This document shows, in pieces, positions 25,056-34,866 of a stretch of DNA of 58,155 nucleotides. The first letter of the stretch is position 1. Every line of letters begins with the position of its first letter. The DNA lies in NCBI GenBank assembly GCA_014190095.1, contig BJFW01000003.1:1-58155 (forward strand), written 5' to 3'. A model generated the notes under the pieces. The model saw nothing but the letters and a program-made list of their open reading frames with translations, was not told the origin of the DNA and ran no database searches. The position numbers and the translations under genes are program-made. This stretch comes from Actinomycetes bacterium. GTDB taxonomy: Bacteria > Actinomycetota > Acidimicrobiia > Acidimicrobiales > Ilumatobacteraceae.

Positions 25056-27257
25056 CTACGGCGAAGACACCACAGGGGTTCCAGAGGACACATCGATGCC
25101 TGCGATCTGGTTGATGTCCTGGCGGCGCAGAATAACGACAACATTAACTAGCTTGTTTCGCAGGTCTACGGGCTCGCCAAACTTCACTACTGCCCCAGTC
25201 AACAGGGTCATCGTTACCTGATTCGGACCATTAACGCCCATGTTTTTGACTACCGGGCGAATCTCGTCTGGTAGCGACATCGCTAATTGTGCGGCGGCCT
25301 TATACGACTCTGATGCAATTGCACCTGCGATCAAATTGGGTCCAGTGCCATCAATGAGTATGTATTCAGTGGGCCGCCCATTGACCACAGCAAGAACGCG
25401 ACCGTCCTGATCGATCACTCTGCCCTGGTTGTCTACGCCTAAGAACCACGCAACTGGTGTTCGCTCATTAATTTCAATCACTGCTCTACTTGGAAGATAC
25501 GTCTTGATGCGAACCGACTCAATCCATGGATCTGTTTCAAGAAGTTTCTGTGCCGCATTTGTGTCGACGGTTAACACCGACTTGCCACGCAGACTCTTTG
25601 ACACGGTTTCAATCAATGTTGCGTTTGCATACTTTGCGCCTTCAACATCAATATTGCGCACTGCCACCAATGGAGACGCCAACACAATCAGCACAACAAC
25701 GACAGATGCAACAAATGAACCGCCAACCACTAACAACTGCTTGCGACGATTCACACCACGCATCGTGAACAACCGCTTTGTGCCATTGATAACTCGACGA
25801 CCAAACGAAAGCTCAGACCACGCGGTTCCATCAATAATTACAGCGCCCTCAGCACTGTCATCACCGCCACCTGGGAGTATCTCATCATCCAAAATTGCTA
25901 CGCGAGTTGAGGTTGGAGCGCGATGCACACTCTGCGACATGGTGTCAGCAGGAAAGTCATCGTCTGTCACGATTCTTAGGTCATCATCAACAATCACCAC
26001 TCGCTCTGCAGGTTGAATAGGAACGATGGTTGCGTCACGTGCGACACCACTTGTGATATCCCGTGTTGCATCACGACCGAAAGCATCTCTCAGTTCTTCA
26101 AGCACTTCATCGGACACATCGGAATCGACGATTCGAACCACTTCTCCATTGAGCACCGAGACCGGAATGGTTCCATCCGTGGTCTCATTTGCCGTAGTTG
26201 ATTTGTCAAAAACTTGTTCGAGCCGAATAGTAGAAACGCCAACATCAGAGTCTTTGTTAATGAGATCCACAATTGCTGGATCAGTTTCATCTTCGAACCC
26301 GACAAGTCGAATCTCGCTCCGCAACACATATCCTCGTTCGTCACGCACACGGCGTCGCACCTCTGCCATCAGCGCCACTACATCCTGCGCGCTTCCACCA
26401 ACATCAGCCTGAATAAAGTTGGCATGCTTTTCCGAAACCTGAGCGGAACCAACACGCAAACCACGCATACCCAGTTCATCGATTACTGCACCGGCTGAAA
26501 CCTTGCCGGGTTCTGGATTGACAAATACCGAACCTGCGTTTTGTCCACCTGGTTGGTTCTCTCGACGCCAACGAACCACTTCTTGCAATTCTGCTTCCGA
26601 AGCCTCGGGCGAATGTGTCCATTCCAAGTCAACAGTTGCGCTGAGAACCACATGATGATCATCTAAAGCCGAACCGCGGAATCGCAGCCCGAGATCAACC
26701 GCATTCACATGGGCTTCACGTCCTTTGCGCAAATGGAACATCCGCACCGAGGTAAGCGAAGACGCCATGTCGGAACCATGTCCACCTGCGTTCATTCGCA
26801 CCGCTCCGCCTATCGAACCGGGAACACCAACACCCCACTCAAAACCAGTGAGTCCACGTGCAACGCTTTGCCGTGCTGCAACAGGAAGCGCAACTGAACC
26901 GCCGAATAATGCAATTGGTTCCACTCCAGGCTCTTCGTCACGATTCGGCAAGTCGACGTAGTCGGCAAGTCCGTTCATGGTGATCGCCAAACCTTTAAAT
27001 CCTGTGTCGGAGATCAGCAAATTGCTTCCACGTCCAATCACCAAAATTGGTAATTCAACCTCGGCAAGGACAGCACTCACGAGGTACAGGTCATCAATCG
27101 ATGAAACCATCATGTGCAGCGCGGCAGTGCCACCAACTTTGTACGTGGTGAATTGTGCAAGGTCTACATTTCTCTTTGCTTTTGCACTGAACAGACCAAA
27201 AGCATGCTCAATTGCCTCAGGGGTCGCGGGGCGACGAAGTTGATGAGGAGTACTCAC
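25056..27257 (-). CDS. MurB-FtsQ fusion (UDP-MurNAc dehydrogenase joined to divisome protein FtsQ)
   Basis: One uninterrupted 733-residue frame. Residues 20-322 are a complete MurB: YKVGGTA (39-45), RGSN (76-79), GVPGSIGGAVRMNAG, catalytic Ser243 in GSVFVNP, and E315 in RSEIRLVG; MurB reduces UDP-GlcNAc-enolpyruvate to UDP-MurNAc using FAD. Residues 324-505 are an acidic linker of low complexity. A membrane helix follows at 507-532, then a POTRA domain from 533 (NIDVEGAKYANATLI) and the FtsQ beta domain. The topology is coherent: MurB cytoplasmic, FtsQ outside. murC overlaps its start (ATGA). Confidence 0.93.
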   Translation of the reverse strand: MSTPHQLRRPATPEAIEHAFGLFSAKAKRNVDLAQFTTYKVGGTAALHMMVSSIDDLYLVSAVLAEVELPILVIGRGSNLLISDTGFKGLAITMNGLADYVDLPNRDEEPGVEPIALFGGSVALPVAARQSVARGLTGFEWGVGVPGSIGGAVRMNAGGHGSDMASSLTSVRMFHLRKGREAHVNAVDLGLRFRGSALDDHHVVLSATVDLEWTHSPEASEAELQEVVRWRRENQPGGQNAGSVFVNPEPGKVSAGAVIDELGMRGLRVGSAQVSEKHANFIQADVGGSAQDVVALMAEVRRRVRDERGYVLRSEIRLVGFEDETDPAIVDLINKDSDVGVSTIRLEQVFDKSTTANETTDGTIPVSVLNGEVVRIVDSDVSDEVLEELRDAFGRDATRDITSGVARDATIVPIQPAERVVIVDDDLRIVTDDDFPADTMSQSVHRAPTSTRVAILDDEILPGGGDDSAEGAVIIDGTAWSELSFGRRVINGTKRLFTMRGVNRRKQLLVVGGSFVASVVVVLIVLASPLVAVRNIDVEGAKYANATLIETVSKSLRGKSVLTVDTNAAQKLLETDPWIESVRIKTYLPSRAVIEINERTPVAWFLGVDNQGRVIDQDGRVLAVVNGRPTEYILIDGTGPNLIAGAIASESYKAAAQLAMSLPDEIRPVVKNMGVNGPNQVTMTLLTGAVVKFGEPVDLRNKLVNVVVILRRQDINQIAGIDVSSGTPVVSSP

Positions 27258-28678
27258 GAACCTCCCCGCAATGCGCGACGCGCTGTTATCACTTCATCAG
27301 GCAACGTTTCGATGTCACCACAACCCATGGAAATGCACAGGTCACCTGAACGCAATTCAGTCGCAAGATGCTGAATCAACTCGGCACGCGTTGGCTTCCA
27401 CGCAATTGAAGTGTTGGGATGAGCTTGAGCAATTGCATCAACCACAAGTTTGCCAGTTACCCCTGCGATTGGCGTTGTGCCAGAGGAATAGATGTCGGTG
27501 ATAACCACATGATCTGCCGCAGCAAAACAGTCGGCATATGCATCCGACATGTATTGCATGCGATTGAAGCGGTTCGGCTGGAAAACTGCGACTACCCGTG
27601 TCCATGAATCTGTTTCGTCCGTGCAACTTGAAAGCACTGCTGAAATCTCCGTCGGCAAATGCGCGTAATCATCTACAAATGACACGCCATCGTCATTTCC
27701 TCGTAGGTCGAACCTGCGCGATACACCAGAAAATGTAGCGAGCGCAGGGGCAATCACATCAAAATGAATTCCCAGAAGAGTCGACATGGCAACCACTCCT
27801 AACGCATTAGCGACATTGTGTTCACCGCGCAACCGCAAAGTGACACGACCGAGTAACAGTCCGTTACCGCCAGGAACTTCTTGGCGAAATACATCAAATG
27901 TCGACCCGCCATCGTGAAACTGTACATTGCGCGCCGTGAACTGTGCTGGCGAATGAATCGCATAGGTGGTGACATTTTGCTTGAGTGCAATAGCCGATAG
28001 CGATGCATCATCAGCACAAATCACCTTTGGACCAGAGACTGCGTCAATAAATCGCTCAAAACTTTCGACCATGTTTTCAAAAGTAGAAAAGTGGTCAAGG
28101 TGGTCGATGTCAATATTGGTAACAATGACAGCGCCTAATGGAAGCTGCTCATGAGTGCCATCACTTTCATCAGCTTCAACCACCAAGTGGTCACCGCTAT
28201 CCCACGATGCCCCACTGCCCACTCCTCGAACCTCACCGCCAATAACGAAACTTGGATGTAACTGTGCTGCTCGAAGAACAGTCATGAGCATTGACGATGT
28301 GGTGGTCTTGCCATGAGTGCCGGCAATACCTATTGATAGTTTTTGTCCACAGATCAAAGCCAACATCTGAGCCCTACTCAGTATCGCAATACCAGAATTG
28401 AGTGCTTCAACCAATTCAGTGTTGTGTTTTGGAATTGCCGATGAAGCAGTCACTGCATCGCAGTGGTGAACGGACTCGGCGTCATGACCGATATTGATCG
28501 TCACACCAATTTCTCGCAGTCGTTGCACCGTCTCGGAATCTTTAATGTCGCTGCCCGAAACCACATGTCCCATTTCAACCAACACTTGCGCAATAGCGCT
28601 CATTCCAGGACCACCTACACCAACAACATGAATTCGTTTACACGTCGATAAGTCAAGTTGCAAGTTTGCTGACTTCAC
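27254..28678 (-). CDS. murC: UDP-N-acetylmuramate-L-alanine ligase
   Basis: The 474-residue Mur ligase adds L-Ala to UDP-MurNAc. It has the UDP-binding GVGGPGMSAIA motif (20-30), ATP-binding GTHGKTT (120-126), and late Mur domains including DDYAHLPTE and FQPNRFNR. Its stop overlaps the start of the murB-ftsQ fusion and its own ATG overlaps the murG stop (both ATGA), so the order MurC then MurB in translation is tightly coupled. Confidence 0.96.
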   Translation of the reverse strand: MKSANLQLDLSTCKRIHVVGVGGPGMSAIAQVLVEMGHVVSGSDIKDSETVQRLREIGVTINIGHDAESVHHCDAVTASSAIPKHNTELVEALNSGIAILSRAQMLALICGQKLSIGIAGTHGKTTTSSMLMTVLRAAQLHPSFVIGGEVRGVGSGASWDSGDHLVVEADESDGTHEQLPLGAVIVTNIDIDHLDHFSTFENMVESFERFIDAVSGPKVICADDASLSAIALKQNVTTYAIHSPAQFTARNVQFHDGGSTFDVFRQEVPGGNGLLLGRVTLRLRGEHNVANALGVVAMSTLLGIHFDVIAPALATFSGVSRRFDLRGNDDGVSFVDDYAHLPTEISAVLSSCTDETDSWTRVVAVFQPNRFNRMQYMSDAYADCFAAADHVVITDIYSSGTTPIAGVTGKLVVDAIAQAHPNTSIAWKPTRAELIQHLATELRSGDLCISMGCGDIETLPDEVITARRALRGGS

Positions 28679-29820
28679 GATTGCACCTTTGCTGCGGCTT
28701 CAATAACTCTCGCAATTGAACATTGGCGATGCACCGCACCCAAATCGCGAGCACGACTTGCGATTGCTGATCTGCGGTCATCGTCACGAAGCAGGTCCGT
28801 AACCAACTGTGAGAATTCGTGCACAGTTAAGGCACTCTCTTCAAGCAGAACTGCACCGCCACGATCAGTTAACCACTTTGCATTTACTAGCTGGTGGTTT
28901 TCGGCTGCATCCTTCCATGGAACGACCACAGCACAGACTCCCACCGTCGATATTTCCGCAATGGTGCTTGCGCCGGCTCTGCACACCACAACGTCAGCAG
29001 CGGAATATAGCGTGAGCATGTCCTGCGAATATGCAATTCGCGAATAGGCCAGTGTTCCGTTGCTGTGATGCATCGTGACCGGAAGTTTCACCGCGTCCAT
29101 GAATCGCTCTCCACAAATATGGATGATGCACGTGTGTTCAGTGCCTCGCAGACTCTGCACCAAGTGCTCTGTTGCGGAGTTCAGCACAGCAGATCCGAGT
29201 GATCCGCCCATTACTACTGCTACTCGCGCACTTGCAGAAATTCCTAGCGACTCCCGTGCACTAATCCGAAGCGCATGCACATCTGCCGAGCGCAAGTTGC
29301 GTCTAACGGGAGCTCCGGTCTCGACTGCATTTCGCAACTTACTTGGTACATACGCCACAGCCGACGCAGACGCATATCGCGACTGCAGTTTGGTAGCCAG
29401 ACCTGGCCGACGATCGTATGAACAGGTGATGACGGGAATGCTCAAACTTCGAGCGGCTCGACATGTGGGAATACTCGCATAGCCCCCTACAGAAATGACT
29501 ACTTGTGGTTTCAATAGTTCAAGCAAGGTTTTTGCGCTTCCGAGAGCACGCAGCATTGTCGGCACCATCAGCACATTGCGTTTTATTTTGGATAGCGAGA
29601 ATCCACGTTGCAAACCATCCACTGCAAGAAAAGTATGGGCCAAACCAAGCGGAGGAACCATGGTTACTTCTGCCCCGCGAGTCGAACCCACATAATGCAG
29701 CGACGAGAGGCTGTGCCCAGCATCTGCAAGTAGTTCTGCAATAGCAATTGCAGGTACTACGTGACCGCTGGTTCCGCCTCCAGTGATTACGGCAAAGGTG
29801 GTTGAAGCGGGCACGACCAT
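28675..29820 (-). CDS. murG: UDP-GlcNAc:lipid I GlcNAc transferase
   Basis: This 381-residue GT-B glycosyltransferase converts lipid I to lipid II at the cytoplasmic membrane face. It has the N-terminal GGGTSGHVVPA loop, a GGSLGSAVLN second glycine loop and the donor-site region CRAGASTIAEI. It starts 3 nt after ftsW and overlaps murC by ATGA. It is full length with no oddities. Confidence 0.95.
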   Translation of the reverse strand: MVVPASTTFAVITGGGTSGHVVPAIAIAELLADAGHSLSSLHYVGSTRGAEVTMVPPLGLAHTFLAVDGLQRGFSLSKIKRNVLMVPTMLRALGSAKTLLELLKPQVVISVGGYASIPTCRAARSLSIPVITCSYDRRPGLATKLQSRYASASAVAYVPSKLRNAVETGAPVRRNLRSADVHALRISARESLGISASARVAVVMGGSLGSAVLNSATEHLVQSLRGTEHTCIIHICGERFMDAVKLPVTMHHSNGTLAYSRIAYSQDMLTLYSAADVVVCRAGASTIAEISTVGVCAVVVPWKDAAENHQLVNAKWLTDRGGAVLLEESALTVHEFSQLVTDLLRDDDRRSAIASRARDLGAVHRQCSIARVIEAAAKVQS

Positions 29821-29823
29821 GAC

Positions 29824-31014
29824 CTACTTCATATTACGTGCAACGTTCAGCAACAGACCTACAGCCGCCATTGTCATGAACAGTGATGATCCACCGTATG
29901 ACAAGAGTGGCAGAGTGAGTCCTGTTACTGGCATTGCGCCGATAACGCCTCCGATATTGATGAGTGCTTGAACGCATAACCATGTTGTGATTCCACCAGC
30001 AAGCAGTGCTCCATAGTGGTCGCGCGCTCCCTTTGCAGCTTGCATACCAAGTGAGAGCAACACCATGAACCCACCGATAACACCAACAGTTCCGATGAGT
30101 CCGAACTCTTCAGCAATAATCGCAAAAATGAAGTCGCTATGTGCAAGTGGAACATAGCCCCACTTTCCAGTTCCCTGACCAACTCCAACACCCGTGATTC
30201 CACCATTAGCGATGCTCAACACTGACTGCCACACCTGATACGCCCAGTGACCCTTATTTCCTTCTAAGTCTGCAAACGCGAAGAATCGATTCTGCAATCG
30301 CGAACTCGTGGCAATTAGCCCGAGCGAAACAACCGTAAACACTCCAGTCAATGTTGCCATCCATCGAATTGGAGCACCAGAAATAAACAACGTAGCCATC
30401 ACGATGCATGTGAACACAATTGCTGCACCAAGATCTTTTTGGAAAGCAATGCACATCAAAACTGTGATTGCCCATGCTGTCATCACTGGTTTAAGCGTTC
30501 GCTCAACTATTGCAATATCGGCACGCCTCCGCGACAACACACTGGCGCAGTACAGCAACATAGTCACCTTCAATACTTCTGAAGGTTGAAATCGAATTGG
30601 ACCAAGCGCCACCCAAGCCCGCGCGCCGTTGATTTCCAAACCGACACCTGGAACCAGCGGCAGAACCATAAGACCATACGATGCCCACAGCGCGTACTTC
30701 GCAAACCGATGCCATTGGTGATACGGCATGCGATAGGTAGTGATTCCCGCAAACAAGCCAAAAATTGACCACATAAATTGCTTTTGAAACATTGCCCATG
30801 GCGAGCCACCACGGTTGACAGCTTCAATGGACGTTGCTGATAGCACCATCATCAAACCAAACACCGTCAGCAACGATGTGACCGCAAGAATTCCCCAAAA
30901 CACCTTGTTTGGTGCAGCAGTTGTTAAGCGACGTGAAGTGCCAACACCCTTTTTGTCAAGAATTGCGCGACGTCGCTGAGCCGGAGTGAGCGAGGTTGAA
31001 ATGTTTGTTGCCAC
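29824..31014 (-). CDS. ftsW: SEDS peptidoglycan polymerase FtsW
   Basis: A 396-residue protein with about ten membrane helices and the SEDS signatures QPSEVLK, FQKDLGAA and AHSDFIFAIIAEEFG, plus a late PLLSYGGSS. It polymerises lipid II in the septum with FtsI. The GTG start is supported by AGGAGG 5 nt upstream, and the murD stop TAG lies inside that site. The cytoplasmic N-terminus has about 37 residues. Confidence 0.95.
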   Translation of the reverse strand: MATNISTSLTPAQRRRAILDKKGVGTSRRLTTAAPNKVFWGILAVTSLLTVFGLMMVLSATSIEAVNRGGSPWAMFQKQFMWSIFGLFAGITTYRMPYHQWHRFAKYALWASYGLMVLPLVPGVGLEINGARAWVALGPIRFQPSEVLKVTMLLYCASVLSRRRADIAIVERTLKPVMTAWAITVLMCIAFQKDLGAAIVFTCIVMATLFISGAPIRWMATLTGVFTVVSLGLIATSSRLQNRFFAFADLEGNKGHWAYQVWQSVLSIANGGITGVGVGQGTGKWGYVPLAHSDFIFAIIAEEFGLIGTVGVIGGFMVLLSLGMQAAKGARDHYGALLAGGITTWLCVQALINIGGVIGAMPVTGLTLPLLSYGGSSLFMTMAAVGLLLNVARNMK

Positions 31015-31023
31015 GGTGTCCTC

Positions 31024-32373
31024 CTAGCGATGGTTTCCTGATAGTTCTCGAACGCAATTCATGAAATCGTCGCCCCGTTCACCGTAGTTTGAGTACCAGT
31101 CGTAACTGGTGCATCCCGGTGACAGAACCACAACATCTCCTGCTCGCGCAAGCACTCGCGCTTGAGCAACGGCATCACTCATGCTCTCTGCCTTAACAAC
31201 AGTGCACACACCACTGAAAGCACGTGCAATATCGTCTGCAGAGTCACCAATGGCAACGACTGCTCTCATGCGCTGAGGTTCGCATGCCATTTGCGAGAGA
31301 TCTAAACCCTTGTTCTTTCCCCCGGCAATTAACACAATGCTGTCGAATGCGCGCAACGCCACACTTGCAGCATGTGGACTTGTTGCCTTTGAATCGTTAA
31401 ACCAATTCACCCCGTCTAATTCTGTTACGAATTGAATGCGGTGCGGAGCGTTTTCAAACTGCTCCAAAGCCTGTGCCACATGTTCTGTACTTGCAAGCCC
31501 ACTCTCGATACATACTGCAGCTGCAGCAAGTGCGTTGGTGATGTCGTGAGGCAACGAGCGCTTCATTCTTGAAATACTGGTAATAGGACCAAACGGTCCA
31601 CACAATTCTTCGCCTACTACGCGGTAGTCGCCCTCTGTTGCGCCAAACGTAACCATGCGTGCAGCACTCGCACGCGCTACCGCCAAGATGTTCACGTCAT
31701 CACTCGGTGCAACAGCCACATCAGTTGGCAAGCAATTCGCCCACATCTTTGCCTTCGCATCAAAATACTGCTGGTAAGTACCGTGCCAATCCAGATGATC
31801 AGGTGCGATGTTCAACCACGCAGAAGCCTGCGCCCGAAACATCTCGGTATATTCCAACCGAAAACTTGAACATTCAACAGCAAAAACCTGTGCATCGGTA
31901 TCCAGAGATTCGATGAGCGGCACTTCGGTGTTACCTACTGCTTCCGTGCGTAAACCTGCGGCGCGAAGAATTGCAGTTATTAAAAATGTCGTTGTCGTTT
32001 TGCCGTCGGTTCCAGTGACAGCAACAGTTGGTCGCGGTCCATCGCTTCGAGTTTGTTCCATGCGATGAGAAATCTCGATTTCCGACTGGATGGAAATACC
32101 GTGTTCACGAGCGCTACGAATGACAGCGTGGTGTATCGGCACGCCTGGCGCAGGAGAAAGCACGTTTATCTCACTCATTACCCGCTGCAATTGCCCATCG
32201 CGAGCAATATCTACAACGCGAGCGCCAACGGACTGAGCAAATGAACGATGTTCGTTTGTCAAGTTGTCGTCACCGACTACAACCTCAATGCCCCGTTTAC
32301 GAAGCGATGTAGCAACCGCACGCCCTGCTACCGCCAGACCAAATACAAAGGTTGCGTCGCGGCTCTCGGTCAT
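31024..32373 (-). CDS. murD: UDP-MurNAc-L-Ala:D-Glu ligase
   Basis: About 449 residues with GLAVAGRAVA (12-21) for the UDP part, ATP-binding GTDGKTT (121-127), LNIAPDHLDWH and NDSKATSPHA motifs of the MurD family. It adds D-glutamate. The ATG at 32371-32373 overlaps the mraY stop (ATGA); the longer frame starting at 32430 would lie inside mraY and lacks support. Confidence 0.95.
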   Translation of the reverse strand: MTESRDATFVFGLAVAGRAVATSLRKRGIEVVVGDDNLTNEHRSFAQSVGARVVDIARDGQLQRVMSEINVLSPAPGVPIHHAVIRSAREHGISIQSEIEISHRMEQTRSDGPRPTVAVTGTDGKTTTTFLITAILRAAGLRTEAVGNTEVPLIESLDTDAQVFAVECSSFRLEYTEMFRAQASAWLNIAPDHLDWHGTYQQYFDAKAKMWANCLPTDVAVAPSDDVNILAVARASAARMVTFGATEGDYRVVGEELCGPFGPITSISRMKRSLPHDITNALAAAAVCIESGLASTEHVAQALEQFENAPHRIQFVTELDGVNWFNDSKATSPHAASVALRAFDSIVLIAGGKNKGLDLSQMACEPQRMRAVVAIGDSADDIARAFSGVCTVVKAESMSDAVAQARVLARAGDVVVLSPGCTSYDWYSNYGERGDDFMNCVRELSGNHR

Positions 32374-33416
32374 CGGGACACTTGATTGGTGAAGTCGGCA
32401 ATGAAGATTGCAACTGCAGTTGCAACACATATCCCAGAAATAATCCAGAATCGAATGATCACAGTCGTCTCAGGCCAACCACTGAGTTCAAAGTGGTGAT
32501 GAATCGGCGACATCTTAAATAGGCGCTTCTTTCGACCTGATGCCTTGAACACGCCCATCTGCACTGCGACCGAACCAGCTTCAATCACATTGATGCCACA
32601 AATGATCGGCAACATTAGGTGAGTATTCGTTGTTACAGCCAATGTTCCTAGTGCTGCCCCTAATCCGAGAGCACCAACATCACCCATAAAGATCTGGGCC
32701 GGCGCGGCGTTCCACCACAAGAAACCTCCGCACGCTCCTGCAAGTGCCGCAGAGAGCACCGCAAGATCAAGCGGGTTCACGATGTCGTAGATGCGCGGAT
32801 TACGAAATGCCCAGTACGCGATAATGGTAAACGCCAAAAATCCGAACAATGCTGAACCTGCTGCAAGACCGTCCAAACCGTCCGTCACATTTACTGCGTT
32901 GGTCGTGCTCCAGACCATTATTGCTGTCCACACAATGAACAGCGGCCCTGATAACTCCCAACTCGGGCTGAGTTCACGAGTAAATGAAATAGTTTGTGCA
33001 ACACCGGTGGTGGAAGCCAAAAAGAACATCAGCACTGCAGTGATGCCGAACGTGATCCATCCCTTTTTCTTCCAAAAAATTCCACGATTGTGCTGGCGCT
33101 TTACTTTGAGGTAGTCATCGAGAAATCCAATAGCAGCCAACACAAACACCGTGAGCCAAATGATTGCTGCTTGATCTGAAAAGGGAAGTCCATCTCGCAA
33201 GTGTGCAACTAGCCAGCCAACGAACCCCGCTGCCAAAATGGCGATTCCACCCATCGTCGGAGTTCCCTGCTTTGCCATCTGATGCGCTGGACCATGGTCT
33301 TCTGCTCCGAGAATGGGCTGACCTTTACCGAGGCGTTGAAAGAAAGATATGAGTGCACGAGTGCCGGCAAGTGATACCAGCATTCCTACAGCACCTGCAA
33401 TTAAAACGGCAATCAT
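32370..33416 (-). CDS. mraY: Phospho-MurNAc-pentapeptide transferase
   Basis: A 348-residue polytopic enzyme that makes lipid I from UDP-MurNAc-pentapeptide and undecaprenyl phosphate. It shows LGAEDHGPAHQMAKQGTPTMGG near the N-terminus, the catalytic NAVNVTDGLDGLAAG, FMGDVGALGLG and the HHHFELSGW loop. The ATG overlaps the murE stop (ATGA). murF, normally between murE and mraY, is not present. Confidence 0.96.
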   Translation of the reverse strand: MIAVLIAGAVGMLVSLAGTRALISFFQRLGKGQPILGAEDHGPAHQMAKQGTPTMGGIAILAAGFVGWLVAHLRDGLPFSDQAAIIWLTVFVLAAIGFLDDYLKVKRQHNRGIFWKKKGWITFGITAVLMFFLASTTGVAQTISFTRELSPSWELSGPLFIVWTAIMVWSTTNAVNVTDGLDGLAAGSALFGFLAFTIIAYWAFRNPRIYDIVNPLDLAVLSAALAGACGGFLWWNAAPAQIFMGDVGALGLGAALGTLAVTTNTHLMLPIICGINVIEAGSVAVQMGVFKASGRKKRLFKMSPIHHHFELSGWPETTVIIRFWIISGICVATAVAIFIADFTNQVSR

Positions 33417-34864
33417 GATTGAGCTCCTAGAAGTTCACGAGCGACTTGTGCATCGTTAAACGGAAAAATTTCAGTTCCAATGGTTTGAGTGTTTTCGTGA
33501 CCCTTTCCCGCAATCACAACAACATCTCCACGATGAGCAATAGAAAACGCCTTACCAATTGCGGCACGACGATCTAATTCAGTGCACAGCACTTTATGCG
33601 AATCAGACGCTGCAACTCCAGCATTGATTTGCGCTGCAATCGCAGCCCCAGACTCCGAACGAGGATTATCTGAAGTAATAATCACTACATCTGACTTTGC
33701 AGCAGCGATTTCCCCCATTGGCCCACGCTTCTCAGCGTCACGATCTCCACCACAGCCAAATACCACCACCAGTTTTCCAGACTCGCTCATCAGCGATCGC
33801 GCTGTGTCAAGCACACGCTCTAGAGCATCTGGTGTGTGCGCGTAATCCACAATTACATCGAATAGTTGCCCCGCGTCAATGGACTCAAATCGACCAGGTA
33901 CTGCAGTTGCGCGACTCAAGCCCTCTGCAATCTTTGCAAGTGGAATCTCAAGGGCTCTCGCAGTAGCGACTGCAGCAAGCGAATTCATCACGTTGAATTG
34001 ACCACCTAATTGTGCGCGCATCTGCACACCTTCAATTTCATACTCAATGTGGCGTGCATCCATGCGAACCTGAGAGATGTCACTCATTCCAAATGACTCC
34101 GCATCAATCGTCATGGTGTCGAGAAGAAGTTGGCCATGCACATCGTCGCGATTAATGATTCCGCACGCCGAATACTCTTTCGTGAAGAGTTTTGCCTTAG
34201 CGGCAAAGTACCTCTCCATGGTGAGGTGGAAGTCCAAATGATCTTGCGACAAATTCGTAAATACTGCAGCTTCAAACGTCGTACCCACTACGCGATGAAG
34301 CTCCAATGCATGTGAAGTCACTTCCATTACTACAGCTTCAACACCTTCGCGTTCCCACGCGCTGAGCATGCGCTGCAAATCAGTTGATTCTGGGGTTGTT
34401 CTCGTACTTGTCAACGTTCCGATGACTTCAGTTTTCCAACCGTGTGAACGCAGAATTTCTGCGAGCAAATGCGCAGTAGTCGTCTTTCCATTTGTTCCCG
34501 TTATACCGACAACGTGAAGCCGCGTACTCGGGAATTGACGCAGGGCGGCGGCCAATAATCCCATCGCCAGGCGTACATCACGAACCACAATTTGGGGTAC
34601 ATCAAAGGGCAAAGTACGTTCCACCAGCAATGCCGATGCCCCAGCGTCAATCGCCATCTGCGCGAAATCATGGCCGTCTTCATGTGCTCCACCTACGCAA
34701 CAGAACAAAGCGCCGGAGCTCACCTCACGTGAGTCATGTGCAACATCGGTGACCAAAGAGTCATCACCAACGATTTCAATGAGCAGACCGCGGGTGGCAA
34801 GCTGTGCTGTTTCCACAAGTTGACGCACTGCCATCCGGCCAGTCGGAGCCAGCGACGCACTCAT
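33413..34864 (-). CDS. murE: UDP-MurNAc-tripeptide synthetase (meso-DAP adding)
   Basis: A 483-residue Mur ligase with ATP-binding GTNGKTT (123-129), the carbamylated-lysine region, and DNPR at 399-402, the motif of meso-diaminopimelate-specific MurE. The wall is therefore predicted to be DAP type. It starts 2 nt after ftsI. It is directly followed by mraY with an ATGA overlap, so there is no room for murF. Confidence 0.95.
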   Translation of the reverse strand: MSASLAPTGRMAVRQLVETAQLATRGLLIEIVGDDSLVTDVAHDSREVSSGALFCCVGGAHEDGHDFAQMAIDAGASALLVERTLPFDVPQIVVRDVRLAMGLLAAALRQFPSTRLHVVGITGTNGKTTTAHLLAEILRSHGWKTEVIGTLTSTRTTPESTDLQRMLSAWEREGVEAVVMEVTSHALELHRVVGTTFEAAVFTNLSQDHLDFHLTMERYFAAKAKLFTKEYSACGIINRDDVHGQLLLDTMTIDAESFGMSDISQVRMDARHIEYEIEGVQMRAQLGGQFNVMNSLAAVATARALEIPLAKIAEGLSRATAVPGRFESIDAGQLFDVIVDYAHTPDALERVLDTARSLMSESGKLVVVFGCGGDRDAEKRGPMGEIAAAKSDVVIITSDNPRSESGAAIAAQINAGVAASDSHKVLCTELDRRAAIGKAFSIAHRGDVVVIAGKGHENTQTIGTEIFPFNDAQVARELLGAQS

Positions 34865-34866
34865 GA

